This document shows, in pieces, positions 49,722 through 60,205 of a stretch of 64,000 nt of DNA. Under the pieces are notes generated by a model that saw nothing but the letters and a program-made list of their open reading frames with translations, was not told where the DNA came from and searched no databases. Numbering within the stretch: the first letter of the stretch is position 1; each line of letters begins with the position of its first letter. The stretch is from Labia minor (taxonomy: Eukaryota; Arthropoda; Insecta; Dermaptera; Spongiphoridae), in NCBI GenBank assembly GCA_963082975.1, contig OY720345.1, forward strand, positions 25,862,611 to 25,926,610, read 5' to 3'. Both the position numbers and the translations under genes were made by a program.

Positions 49722-50619
49722 ATTGCACGCAATTGGACAGCGACAGATCACGTTACGTATGCCTGGCAGAGATATTTTAAATGGGACGAGTGCTCGTTGT
49801 CCACAAGTCACTAGCTGTTGTTAAATGTTTTCGGGTGTTTTCGGATAACCGAAACAAACCGAATTAAAATTAGTGCTAGCAACAGCAGCGCCTCGAGCGG
49901 CCTCGAGTGATGCATGCATGCATTGTCACACTGGAAATTTCTCTGCCGTAAGAGAGACCCCCCCCTGATCAAGACTAACTCCAAATATCATTTTCACCAA
50001 TAATGAAACCTTTCCCCCACTTTGAACACATGGATGGGTCCCTGTACATGTGCAGACAACATGTCCCATGACCAAACGTCCTTTTCTTTAATTTAGCATG
50101 TGTTCAAAAATGAAAGTTCTAGCTTTCGCATTATTATATACATAAAAAATGTATTTTTTAGGATATATATTACATCCTTTAGTTTATGGAGAAAAAAAAA
50201 AATTTAAATGAAATGCATAATTTTTTTTTTTTTTTTATATATAATTATTAAACACAATGTTTTTCACTTAAGTATCTTAGACAAAAATTATTATTTAATA
50301 TCACTGCACTGAACACAAACACTTAAATTTTCACGTAACAATAACAGTAATTTATTTATTTTTTTTTTTTTATATTACATCAAATGGTTTAATTTTCTTA
50401 TTTAATTTTTCGAAATTCTATTTCTTATAAATTCAAGCAAATTGTTTTTATTTTAATTATTTTTTTTTTTTTTTTATTAATTATCAAATCGAATTTATTT
50501 GGATTACCTTTGTGGTCGGTGGATATCGAAAAGGAATTTATAACAATTAATACAATTTTGCACTGTTTCTAACTATTAAGGTACCTCCTAAAACTAATAG
50601 AGAAGAAAAAAAAATAAAC

Positions 50620-51561
50620 TTATATAATAATATGCCGAAATAAAACAAATTTATACAATTTAAATTTAAATTTTGTCCACGCCCGTTTTAAGTAATATTT
50701 CCATTTTTTTGATGTCTTTCTCCTTATTTTATTTATGTGTGGAGAAAGTGACGGGGCTATTTGCCATGATCTAATATAATCCAATATAATATGATATTTA
50801 ATTTTGAATACCAATACGAATTGATTTATATAAAAAAATTTGGGAGGTTTGCATTGCTTCGAACGCCTCGAACCGTGCGACGTCATGTTTCCATTATATA
50901 TTTTTATTAAAAATTTCGTTGATTTTACGCCCGTGAATTTTTTAGAGGAGATTCTTAAGGAATTATAGTTGTTATTTACCCTAATATAAATGGGCCTAAG
51001 GGGGGTGTGGGTTTTCACTTTATCAATTGCCTTATTTGCACTTTTTATTTTTAGTTTCTTTTGTATTTCTTTGCTGGACACTACTCCTACAATAACAATA
51101 GGCATATCCTTCCAATGGCTTACCTGTGCTGGCTCTATGGAAATTATCTTTAATGGGTCAACTAGCATCTTTTTCTTTGTAAATTCTTTTATCGGGACAC
51201 TGGGAATTATTTTCATGCATGTGTCAATTTTTTCTTTCAATTTTCTCAACTCTGGTCCCTCCTCTATTGTTTCTATATTTTCTTTGTTATCCCTATTTGA
51301 ACTTTTTGAAATTTGAATATTGCTAATAGACATTGCCGCCGGGGCCTGGTCAATGCTTTCTTTTAAATTTTGCCTATTTGCGCTTGCCTCCCCTGTTCGG
51401 TTTAAATTATCATCCTGTTTATGCATACATGCTATATCTCTCTGTTTACCCGCTTCTACGTTTGGATACATTAGGTCCAGAATTTGTTGGAGCATTTCCT
51501 TTGCACTAAGATCATTAACCGTTTCCATTTTATTATTATTATTATTATTACTTTTATTCAT
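50620..51561 (-). CDS. Gag-sized ORF of the LTR element
   Basis: A 313-codon uninterrupted frame inside the retrotransposon, starting about 340 bases after the primer-binding site, as a gag gene would. The first 12 residues include an Asn run coded by (AAT)n. The first two thirds are Lys/Glu/Ile-rich and probably helical. The last third is very basic, and a region around residues 240-265 is hydrophobic. I see no CCHC zinc knuckle, protease motif or major homology region, so assignment to gag rests on position and size. Overlapping + strand frames are shadows. Confidence 0.5.
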   Translation of the reverse strand: MNKSNNNNNNKMETVNDLSAKEMLQQILDLMYPNVEAGKQRDIACMHKQDDNLNRTGEASANRQNLKESIDQAPAAMSISNIQISKSSNRDNKENIETIEEGPELRKLKEKIDTCMKIIPSVPIKEFTKKKMLVDPLKIISIEPAQVSHWKDMPIVIVGVVSSKEIQKKLKIKSANKAIDKVKTHTPLRPIYIRVNNNYNSLRISSKKFTGVKSTKFLIKIYNGNMTSHGSRRSKQCKPPKFFYINQFVLVFKIKYHIILDYIRSWQIAPSLSPHINKIRRKTSKKWKYYLKRAWTKFKFKLYKFVLFRHIII

Positions 51562-51886
51562 TAATAATCAGAAAGGCATGAAAAATTATATCAATTTTTT
51601 ACTGCGACAAAAATTGAATATTATAAACACTAGGCAATTTGCTTTTAATTTTTCAGAAATAGAATCCCGCAAAATCAATTACTATAATAAGTCAAAATCA
51701 AATAAATCCGACAAACATTCAATAAAACAGATATAAAAAACTTTTTCAAAATAATAAAAAAAATTTAAATTGAATTTTTCACAAAAAGAAAAAAAATATA
51801 TATTTCAAACTATTAAACTTAATATATAAACTGAACGTATCCAACTTTATTTTGCCAAATCAACCATTTCCAGTTTTAATTCAATT

Positions 51887-51904
51887 CGAGGTGGAAGACC
51901 TCCA
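51887..51904 (-). promoter_or_regulatory. Primer-binding site
   Basis: Immediately inside the right-hand LTR the minus strand reads TGGAGGTCTTCCACCTCG. TGG at the first position pairs with the CCA end of a tRNA, as in standard LTR elements. The remaining bases should match the 3' end of the primer tRNA; I cannot name that tRNA. Confidence 0.6.
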
Positions 51905-52658
51905 TGTCGTATATAAAATATAAGGGGGTTGGTATTTTATAAGAAAATATGGATTATATAATTAGTTTAATTAATTGGTAGCACTCTGGATCGAATTTTG
52001 TATAATTAAAAGGGTTATTGAATCCGCGTAGGTTGATATGGGAAATATAAAATTGAATAGGTTCAATATGAAAAATGCTTATATAAAATTACAACTAAAA
52101 TTATTTATTTAATAAAACTATAAGAATTTAGGTTCCAATTGATAACCAAAGAAATTAAGATGAAATAGAATAATTGAATGGTACCGTAAAAAAAAAATAT
52201 AAATATAAATTAAAAGAACTTTAATTTATATTTAAGCAATTGCAATGTTAATTAATTAATTGTTAAGTATAAAAGTGTTAACACTTAGCATGAAAGAAAG
52301 GAATGGAGAGTTCATTGGAGACTTTGAGTCTTGATTGTCTTCCTGCGGATTTAGCTGGAACACCTCGTATGCAACGGCATCTCTCAACAAAAGGGGTTGG
52401 CCGCGGATGTCCTTCCTGCCAGGAAAAATGTCTCACTTCTCTCAAACCTTGATCAAGACTAACTCCAAATATCATTTTCACCAATAATGAAACCTTTCCC
52501 CCACTTTGAACACATGGATGGGTCCCTGTACATGTGCAGACAACATGTCCCATGACCAAACGTCCTTTTCTTTAATTTAGCATGTGTTCAAAAATGAAAG
52601 TTCTAGCTTTCGCATTATTATATACATAAAAAATGTATTTTTTAGGATATATATTACA
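51905..52658 (-). repeat. 5' LTR, uninterrupted
   Basis: A 754-bp LTR beginning TG and ending CA on either strand. A 93-codon minus-strand frame inside it (52278-52559) also exists, broken, in the split copy; it has no recognisable domain and is probably part of the LTR transcript leader. The GC-richer stretch at 52300-52560 is the likely promoter/R region. Confidence 0.85.
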
Positions 52659-53600
52659 ATATATTTGGCAAGATATGCTTGAATTTTATGCTTGATCCAT
52701 TTACCATTTGTCAATATATACAAACGTCACATCTGTCTTAAAATAATAAACTAATTAGTTAAATTAAATAAATATCCATTGATTAACCGGTGATAAGAGA
52801 TGTATGATTTATAATTCAAAAAATCGTGTTAATCTCTGGGCAATGTTTGTCCTCGTATTGTTTGCCCCCGATAAAAGCGTATCGCTTCAAACGATTACGG
52901 CGGTGTGCTTATCATGGTGGTTGCCTCCATGGTATAAGTCTTGTCTGTGTCTTAGTTGGAAAATCAGTGAGCAGGTGATCGAGATCATCTCATCGTCTCG
53001 CAGCATCGAAGGCTTTTCAAATGTAGGTTGACGAGACGATGTGCCCCGAATATAAATTACAATCCATCTTTTTTCTATTACCATTCTCATAAACTCAAGA
53101 TAAATAAATATACGAGTATATCGTATTACATCAAATCTTTTATTGAAAACCATTGAAATAAAACATAAGATAAGGAAACTTAAAAGTATACAATAAATAA
53201 ATGGTATTTTATTTTATTTTTTTTTTTATATTATCGATTACAAATGATTTCAATGCCAAAAGTAAATTTGTTCATTAAATTGTTAAAAACATGAACAAAA
53301 ATAAATTATTTGTTTTTTTTTTAACATGAAAGATTTCTGATTTTGATTTTTGCAATTCGAAGTAATATTGATAAGGCATCGATATTCCCAGAAGACCTTA
53401 TCCTTGCCCACCATCATAGGAACATATAAATTGCATTAAGAACAATTTTCGACTTGTTTGTTTTTAACAGTTGGTTATCAACAACAACCAGAGGTGTCAA
53501 ATATATACATTATATACAAGCCACATATCGCTAATAATGTTTTATCTAAAAATTTATAATAAATAAAAATATAAATATCATAAGGCCTTTTATAAAAAAT
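52659..53600. other. Non-coding, with a GC-richer block
   Basis: 52800-53060 is clearly GC-richer than its surroundings, with two GATA-type TTATCA cores and repeated GACGAGACGATG-like words. Frames of 75 and 88 codons on opposite strands overlap, and neither resembles a known protein. It may be conserved regulatory DNA or an untranslated or ncRNA exon. The rest is A/T-rich. Confidence 0.35.
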
Positions 53601-54156
53601 CTGGAGTGTCTCCACTCGACTATCTCGCAAATTTGATTTGGATTAATTAACATATATAATATTTAAATTAAATTTAATTAATTAAAATATAAATTAAAAT
53701 GAATAAATAATATTTATTAAAACCAGCTCTTTGTTGATGACACATTCTGGCGCGTATTTGGCAGTCAACGTGTTAAAAAATTTAAAAAATTAATTCAATC
53801 AAGCTGAAATTCTATATATAGCAGTTTTATACAATTGTAAATCATGTGAAAAACTACCAAACATAAATCTTTATTTTTACGGTCAGTTTAGAGGAAAAAA
53901 AATAATGGTAGGTAATGATCCTCTTCCGAATGAACTATATTTCTCAAAAGTTGATAGAAAATTACGAATTTTGACTAATTCCCCTGTTTCAAATTGCACT
54001 ATTCTAGCTCAAACCGTTTTTGCGTAATCTTGTCTACATACACACACAGACATTTTTCTCAACCCTAGTAAAAATGACTCAGGGACCTTCAAAACGTAAA
54101 CATCAAAATGTGGACATCAAAATTTTTGTGATCGCAATACTATCTGGCGAGATAGT
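53601..54156 (+). mobile_element. Helentron-like element, copy 4 (opposite orientation)
   Basis: The copy reads in the family's forward sense on the + strand, from CTGGAGTGTCTCCACTCGAC at 53601 to the hairpin ACTATCTGGCGAGATAGT ending at 54156. The flanking bases are T and A, compatible with a helitron-type insertion without target duplication. The microsatellite core is reduced to (AC)n at about 54041-54051. Full-length by comparison with copies 1 and 5. Confidence 0.75.
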
Positions 54157-54754
54157 AAAAATTTGAAAATTAAGTATATATCTAAGAAAATAAGAATTTA
54201 GATTAAATCACTAAAGAAGCTTAAAAACAAGTAAATTATTTATTATTTAGATATATTACAATATGTAAATTCATCTGTAAAGTAAAATATTATAGAAATA
54301 TATATTGCAATTTTTTTTCTTCAATACCTCAAATAAAAAACTTTCAATATTTAAATTTATTGCTTTCATTTTTTTTTATTTAATTTAATGATTACTCTAT
54401 AAATATGTATTTATATATATATATATATTATATATTCATATTAATATATTATCTTCTTATAGTAAATATTTTATTTACCTAGCAAAATTTTTGTAGATTC
54501 GATTTATGTAAATTTTGATATCAAGAATAATTTATTATATTTATATATACAAAATTGTATACTATGTTAGTTTTATTATATTATATTAATTACATTTTAT
54601 AAAACTGCTTTAAATAAAATATATATTTTAATTTGTAAAAATATATTTTTTAAATTTATTATAAGTTTATAATAAATAAATAATAACTAAATAATATATA
54701 TAATAAATAAAAAAAACTTAAATTGTTTATAAATTATCAGTATAAACATTTATT
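54157..54754. other. AT-rich non-coding stretch
   Basis: Almost pure A/T-rich DNA with a (TA)n run at about 54412-54430. Nothing else was recognised. Confidence 0.6.
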
Positions 54755-54935
54755 AAAGACAACGCTCAAGTCCCAGGCCTTTTCTTAAATTCCAGGATCA
54801 AAATTGGGAAGCTACTTGATGGAAAGTAGTGTATCCGATGAAGAAAATCAAGATAAAGGTTGAAAGGGGATCTGTTGTACTGATTATAAAACACCTCTGC
54901 ACTGCTTAGGCGGTAACCGACTTGATAAACTCTAT
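54755..54935 (+). repeat. SINE family 3 fragment
   Basis: Partial B-box region (CTCAAGTCCCAGGCCT), then the shared body (GATCAAAATTGGGAAGCTAC; GGATCTGTTGTACTGATTAT; AAACACCTCTGCACTGCTTA). A more eroded copy is at 57715-57890. Compared with 30284-30560, the first half of the tRNA-like head is missing. Confidence 0.55.
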
Positions 54936-55584
54936 TCTTCCTAAGATTTTTCTCATTTTTATAACAAGTTTTATTATAAAATAAACGTCTTTTTTTTATT
55001 TCAAAAAAAAAAATGATTATTATGAATCATATTAGATTTATTTTCAAAAATAAATTAACCGATTCCATAATAACTTAACAATATCTTAATTGGATCAATC
55101 TTGGATATAATTTATTTGATCTTATCTTTCCCGAATACTTTTTTTTAATTTTTGTATTAACTATCTTATTAAATAAATATATATGCAGATATATAAAAAT
55201 ATATATTCTCATTAAATTTGAGAAATGGTACAGACAATAGATATACTCGAATATATTTATAGCAGAAGAGAGACGAAGTTTCTGGGTCGCATTTTAATGA
55301 TATTCGACCTAGTATTATCAACACGTACAATTACAAACGAATAATATATACAGAGGTGTACCCTCTGGCGTAATACCTTACGAAATAAGTAGATTCCATC
55401 AAAATAAATAAATAAATACAAGTTGATTTTCATATTTCTAGTCAAATAATGTTTGCATCTGATTAAGATGTTTAATTATTTTTTATTACCAATTTTCAAT
55501 AAATAAATACTATTAATAAAATATATAATAATATAATAAAGTATATATACATTCAACATATATATATATATATATATATATATG

Positions 55585-55900
55585 TTGGTTTAGGTTTCCG
55601 TGAATGTTATTGTTATTATTATTATCAGATTTATCAGGGATATAATCACGTATTTTTGTGAGATTGTTTTCTCGACGTTTCAGCACCCATTTCGGCGCCA
55701 TTTTCAAGAGGTTATTTAGGTGGGAATATTTTTGGGATTCTGGGTCTTAGTCTGTGTGACCAAGGGTTAATATCGGGATTTTGGGTTGATAGGTTGGGTG
55801 GTTTTGTACTCACTGCGTTGCTGTAGAGCTCCGAAGAATCCTGGGCAATTCTGAGACCGGCACACGTCCGCACTGGACAACAGTCCGAGGCCAACTGAGG
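55585..55900 (-). repeat. GC-richer retroelement-like fragment
   Basis: A 315-base patch with intact minus-strand frames (55712-55894 and the end of 55513-55707). One frame reads KMAPKWVLKRRENNLTKIRD; the other has CCPVRTCAGLRIAQDSSELY. The word CTCGACGTTTCAGCACC in it is of the GACGTTTC type seen again at 56557 and 58955. I read it as part of a retroelement, possibly Penelope-like, without proof. A (TA)n run lies at 55557-55582. Confidence 0.35.
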
Positions 55901-56484
55901 ATCTTTTTTAAATAAGATCAGTTAAATTTTTTTTTTAGAATAATAAAATTTATAATCTTATTAAGTTTAATAAATTTTTTAAAAATTATATATTGTAAAA
56001 CAAAAGGGAATATTTTTTATTAATAATTTAACAAAGAATACAACTCAAATTGTTAAAATGTCATCAATTTTTTGAATTTTTTAATAAATAAATATTAATG
56101 GATTTTTTATGAAATTTATAATTGAATTTTTATTGTATTTTCAAAAAGTAATATATTATCACAATTAAATTCTAAATGGTTGAATATTGAAAATTACAAA
56201 TATTTATAAGATAATTTAAAAATAAGAAAATAACTTTGAATAGTATTTATTTTTTCAATTTTATTTAAAAGATAAATATTTTTCAAATTATTTGGCAATT
56301 TAATGAAAAAATTTACATTTAATCAAAAATTATCCTTATTGATTAGTATATTTAAATGTACTTAATGATATCGTTAAATAGTATAAATTATGTATTTATT
56401 TATATAATTTTTCCTGGTTCCATTATTTTTTTTTTTACTTTCCCAGTCATTTTTATTTAATTGTTTAATATTTATCTATTAAAT
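55901..56484. other. AT-rich non-coding stretch
   Basis: A/T-rich, no open frames and no repeat ends seen. Confidence 0.6.
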
Positions 56485-56734
56485 GGATTTTTATTAAAAC
56501 ACCAAATATATTTGTATAATTTATTTTTATTTAGTTAAATAAACGTACAACGTTTCGACTACTTATTCTGCAGTCGTAATCAAGTACCTTACCCTTGCCC
56601 CGACTTACAATGATCGTTACCGGCTTTTATATACGTTACCTGAAAACGACTGCAGAATAAGAAATCGAAACGTTGATCGTTTATTTAACTAAATAAATAA
56701 ATTATACAAATATATGGTGTTTTAATAAAAATCC
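56485..56734. repeat. Foldback element with about 90-base inverted arms
   Basis: The left arm (56485-56577) and right arm (56647-56734) are inverted copies: GGATTTTTATTAAAACACCA against TGGTGTTTTAATAAAAATCC, and CTACTTATTCTGCAGTCG against CGACTGCAGAATAAG. The arms enclose a 70-base less AT-rich loop. The arms carry AACGTTTCGA, which recurs (ATGTTTCGATTGC) at 58949-58985. It may be two head-to-head ends of one repeat family. Confidence 0.75.
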
Positions 56735-57714
56735 TATTAATCATTATAAAAAGCACAAAAGTTTTAAAAAATAAAATTTATCTATTTATCATAGATTCTC
56801 ATTCATCAATAAGTTTTTCGCTAAATTTCTATTATAATAAATTAATTGAATACTAAATAAATTTATTTATTATTTATTATTAACTTTAATATTGTAGATA
56901 TAAATACATACGCTTTTATAATATATTATTTGTATCAAGAAAGACCATTAACGTTGACTATGAGTAAACAACTTTTCACCTCTCACCTTTCCTTTCATTT
57001 AGAAAAGGAAATTTTGTAAAATTTTTATGAAAAACATGAATAACCGATGTATTAATAAATTTTTATGTACAATTTTAAAAAATATTGAAACATGAATTAA
57101 TTTAAATTTTATAATACAAGTAAAATAAAAATATAAGACCAGTTTAGACTATGCAAATTTCTAACCCCACCAAGATTATTTTGTAATTATTTCACCTCTG
57201 ACTTACATACGTCTACTAGAATAATATTAATATGACTTAATAATCGATTTTAATGTTATTTGATTTTATGTATTACTTTACTTTAATTCTATTTAATACT
57301 ACAATGTAAAATTATTTAATTTTGATTAAAAGGTAAAGATTCACCCAAGTTCTATTTTGAATTTCAACAATTAATAAATAATTCTCATTAAATATAATAC
57401 ATTTCAATATATTGCTTCGTATTTACGTTTATTTACAATTCTGATGTAACGATAACATTAAAATGCGCATTGATTATATTTTTTGCAAAAATGAATACAT
57501 CACTTACTTAATTCTTATAGATAATGAGAGATTTATTATTTTTATGATTAATTACGATATTAATATTTAAATGATGATCCATTTGTAGAGATATAATTCT
57601 AGTTAAAAACCTTGGTCACATTATAAGGATTATACGCATAATTTCAAATGTGTTATATTAAATAATGAAAGTATAATTGCATATACAAAGACACCACATA
57701 ATCTAGGGACAAGG

Positions 57715-57890
57715 TAATATTTTTCTAGCTGGGGTCTATGGAAATAATTTTTTTAACAGACTACGCGATCGAAATTGGGAAGATACTTGAAAAATAGTAG
57801 TGATCAAGTTAATCAAAAATTAATCCGTTGTACTGATCATACAATACCTACAAGCCGCTAAATCGACTTGATAATTTCTGTCCTTTATTT
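57715..57890 (+). repeat. SINE family 3, eroded copy
   Basis: Carries GATCGAAATTGGGAAGATAC and TCCGTTGTACTGATCATACA, colinear with 54755-54935 and 30284-30560. Point changes and small indels are frequent, so it is an old copy. Confidence 0.5.
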
Positions 57891-59633
57891 TAATGTTCAA
57901 ATCAGAGTTTTTTTTTTATAAATGTTTAAACCTCATCTTAATAAATTATTATAATTTGATATTATAGAGGTCATGGACATAAAAATGTGATGGGGGCCAA
58001 AAAACATTTATTTATCATTAAGATTAAAAAGTTACATATTTTAAATATTCTATTTATTCTGAAAACATAAAAATATTAATTGACTTATTATAGGGAGCTA
58101 TTAGAGATTCCTTTTTATTTTCATGAAAAAACCATCTTATTTAGGTAGCATCTCAATTTCGAATTTAAACCTTAAAGAAAAGAAAATGAAAGAAAAAAAT
58201 AATAATTTGTACATTAAAAACCTGTTTAAACTGTAGTCCAAAGATAAATACAAAATATAATAAATATATAACATAATAAGATCATGTAAAATTGAAAATT
58301 TGAATATCAGAAATCTATTGGGAATCTATTTTAGAAAATTTGGAGAATTTGTTTAGGATTCTGCATAGGATTAGATTGTTATACAACATATAGTATTTAT
58401 TTATTATTTATTTATTGATTGTTATATATTTATTTATTAATTATTTAATTGTAAATATAAATTGATGTTTTTGTTGTTATTATTTTTTGCATAGTTTATT
58501 GTTGTTATTTTTATTATTATATTCTACAGTCCCTTTTTGAGCAGTGATATTTTTTATTATTTATGCAACTATTTATTTATTTATTGTTTATTGTGTTTAT
58601 TGATTGGTTATTTATTGAATAGATTCTTTTTGGTCTAAAAGGAAAATGCATTCTTTTCAAGTGACCTACCCGGGGAGCGTTGAGTCTAACATAATGGAAT
58701 CGGTCAGGATTCAGTAATTTACTGTTTGCCCGACGAAAAAGATGAAATTCTCCCAGTAAGCATTCCTTGAATAAATGAGATTTATCTTATACGATGGATA
58801 ATTTGTTTAAGGCACAAATGGCCGTAGTTGCTGAGTTGCCTCGATGTTCAAATAATAATAAATAATAATAAACTTATAAGGGAATTTTGTAAATAAAACC
58901 ACATATTGATATTTTATTGTAAATTTATTGAAAAACACAAATAATATATAATGTTTCGATTGCTCTATATGCAATCGTTATCAAGCGACTGAATTTTTTT
59001 TTCATTACCAATAACTTTAATTTTTATAAAATAATCACATATTGATTTCTAAAATAAAATTAAATAAAAATCAATCGCTGGTACCATTTGTCGGAACATG
59101 ATTCTCTTTTGATCATAACATTATCTGAAGAAGGGTTGAACCAACCATAATATTGCGAGACGCCTAGAGATTATTCGATCAAGTGTATCCAGGGCACAAA
59201 TTGCCGTATATGCTGAGATACCTTGATTTTCAAATAATAATATAACATAAGTTATTAGATAATTAAAAAAAATTCAGTGCGAAAAATTGCATTAATAATA
59301 ATTAAAAATAAAATGCATTTAAATTTACAGATTAGTAATATTTCAAATCTTCAGACTGGAATGGATTTCTTCATGATTATAATTCTAATCTGCCGAACTT
59401 AACATAGATTAAACATCAGCAAGTTCATTAATTTATTATAAAACATAATACAATTTATTTTTTATTTATTTAGTATAATTCTTGCTTTCCTCTTTGTAAT
59501 GTTTAGGCTATATTTTACTATTACAATAAGTAATCATTTTACAAAATTTATTCTAGATAACAATTATAAAATTTAGAATATATTGATTAAATTTAAATAT
59601 AATACGAAGATAAATGTATATTGTTCATTTTTT
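57891..59633. repeat. Non-coding, with a short repeated tail
   Basis: Mostly A/T-rich. A segment of about 65 bases occurs twice in direct orientation, at 58812-58870 (GGCACAAATGGCCGTAGTTG) and 59192-59245 (GGCACAAATTGCCGTATATG). Each ends in (AAT)n, as a LINE or SINE 3' tail would. Between them, 58949-58993 matches the GTTTCGA..TGCAATCGTTATCAAG motif of the foldback at 56485. This cluster is probably pieces of one unclassified retroelement. Confidence 0.45.
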
Positions 59634-60205
59634 ACTATCTCGCCAGAGATAGTATTGCGATCACGAAAATTTTCGATGTCGAGATTTTGATGTTTTTATA
59701 CGTTTTGAAGGTTCCTGAATAATTTTCATTAAGGTTGAGAAAATTGTCTGTGGGTATGTGTAGACTAGATTACACAAAAACGGTTTGAGCTAGAATAAGA
59801 AATTTGGTACACGGGCATTATTCAAAATTCGTACTTTTCTATCAACTTTCTTTCAACTTTTGAGAAATGTAGCTCAACCGAAAGAGGATTTTTTCCTCTA
59901 AAACTAACCGTAAAAATAAAGATATATGTTGGATAGTTTTGCACATGATTAAAAATTGTATAAAACTGCTATAGATAGAATTTCAGCTCGATTGAATCGC
60001 TGAAAGTACCGGAATTAATTTTTTAATACGACTGCAAATCACGCGCCAGCATGTAACGTGGTGCCATCAATAAAGAGCCAAACACGCGCTGGTTTAATAT
60101 ATATTTATTAATTTATAATTTATAATTAACTAAATTTAATTTAAATATAATATATGTTATTTAATCCAATTCAAATTACGAGATAATCGAGTGGAGACAC
60201 TCCAA
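59634..60205 (-). mobile_element. Helentron-like element, copy 5
   Basis: The hairpin ACTATCTCGCCAGAGATAGT at 59634-59653 is identical to copy 2. The far end is slightly decayed (GAGATAATCGAGTGGAGACA, ending at 60205 with CCAA for CCAG). The microsatellite core is nearly lost. It has a small local duplication (CTATCAACTTTCTTTCAACT) around 59840. Confidence 0.75.

Larger units (their letters stand above)
47424..49975 (-). mobile_element. THAP-bearing DNA transposon inside the LTR
   Basis: The 2,536-bp insertion 47432-49967 has an exact 8-bp target duplication, ATCAAGAC (47424-47431 and 49968-49975). The ends are CAGGGGGTGG and, read inward from the right, CAGGGGGGGG. Eight-base duplications fit both hAT and P superfamilies. 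THAP-like exons on the minus strand favour P, whose transposases start with a THAP domain, but neither end resembles a P end I can vouch for. The interior is three parts: left 0.5 kb with two TTCACTTAAGTGAA-type palindromic stretches, the tandem array at 47924-49046, and the exon region at 49046-49721. No catalytic core is present. Confidence 0.75.
46877..50174 (-). repeat. 3' LTR, split by a DNA transposon
   Basis: The LTR parts are 46877-47431 and 49976-50174 (the 8-bp duplication is counted once). The order and sequence match 51905-52658, except for a G/A at base 7 and an A/T near base 44. The polypurine-tract position on the minus strand, just before this LTR (about 50175-50185), reads CTAAAGGA, which is short. 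Confidence 0.85.
46877..52658 (-). mobile_element. Young LTR retrotransposon, gag-sized ORF only
   Basis: Two direct repeats of 754 bp, each TG...CA, flank a 1,730-bp internal region. The right repeat (51905-52658) is whole. The left one (46877-50174) is split by a 2,536-bp transposon plus its 8-bp duplication; removing those gives exactly 754 bp. By eye the two LTRs differ at two positions, so the insertion is recent. A TGG-starting primer-binding site abuts the right LTR on the minus strand, which sets the orientation. Both flanks carry ATAT, but in A/T-repeat context this proves little. No reverse transcriptase, integrase or protease is present, so it needs help in trans. Confidence 0.85.

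Noticed and set aside
50990-51736. Two + strand frames opposite the retrotransposon ORF
   Set aside because: They are antisense to the longer minus-strand ORF, whose position relative to the primer-binding site makes it the better call.
52278-52559. A 93-codon minus-strand frame in the intact LTR
   Set aside because: It lies wholly in the LTR, exists twice only because the LTR does, and has no domain.
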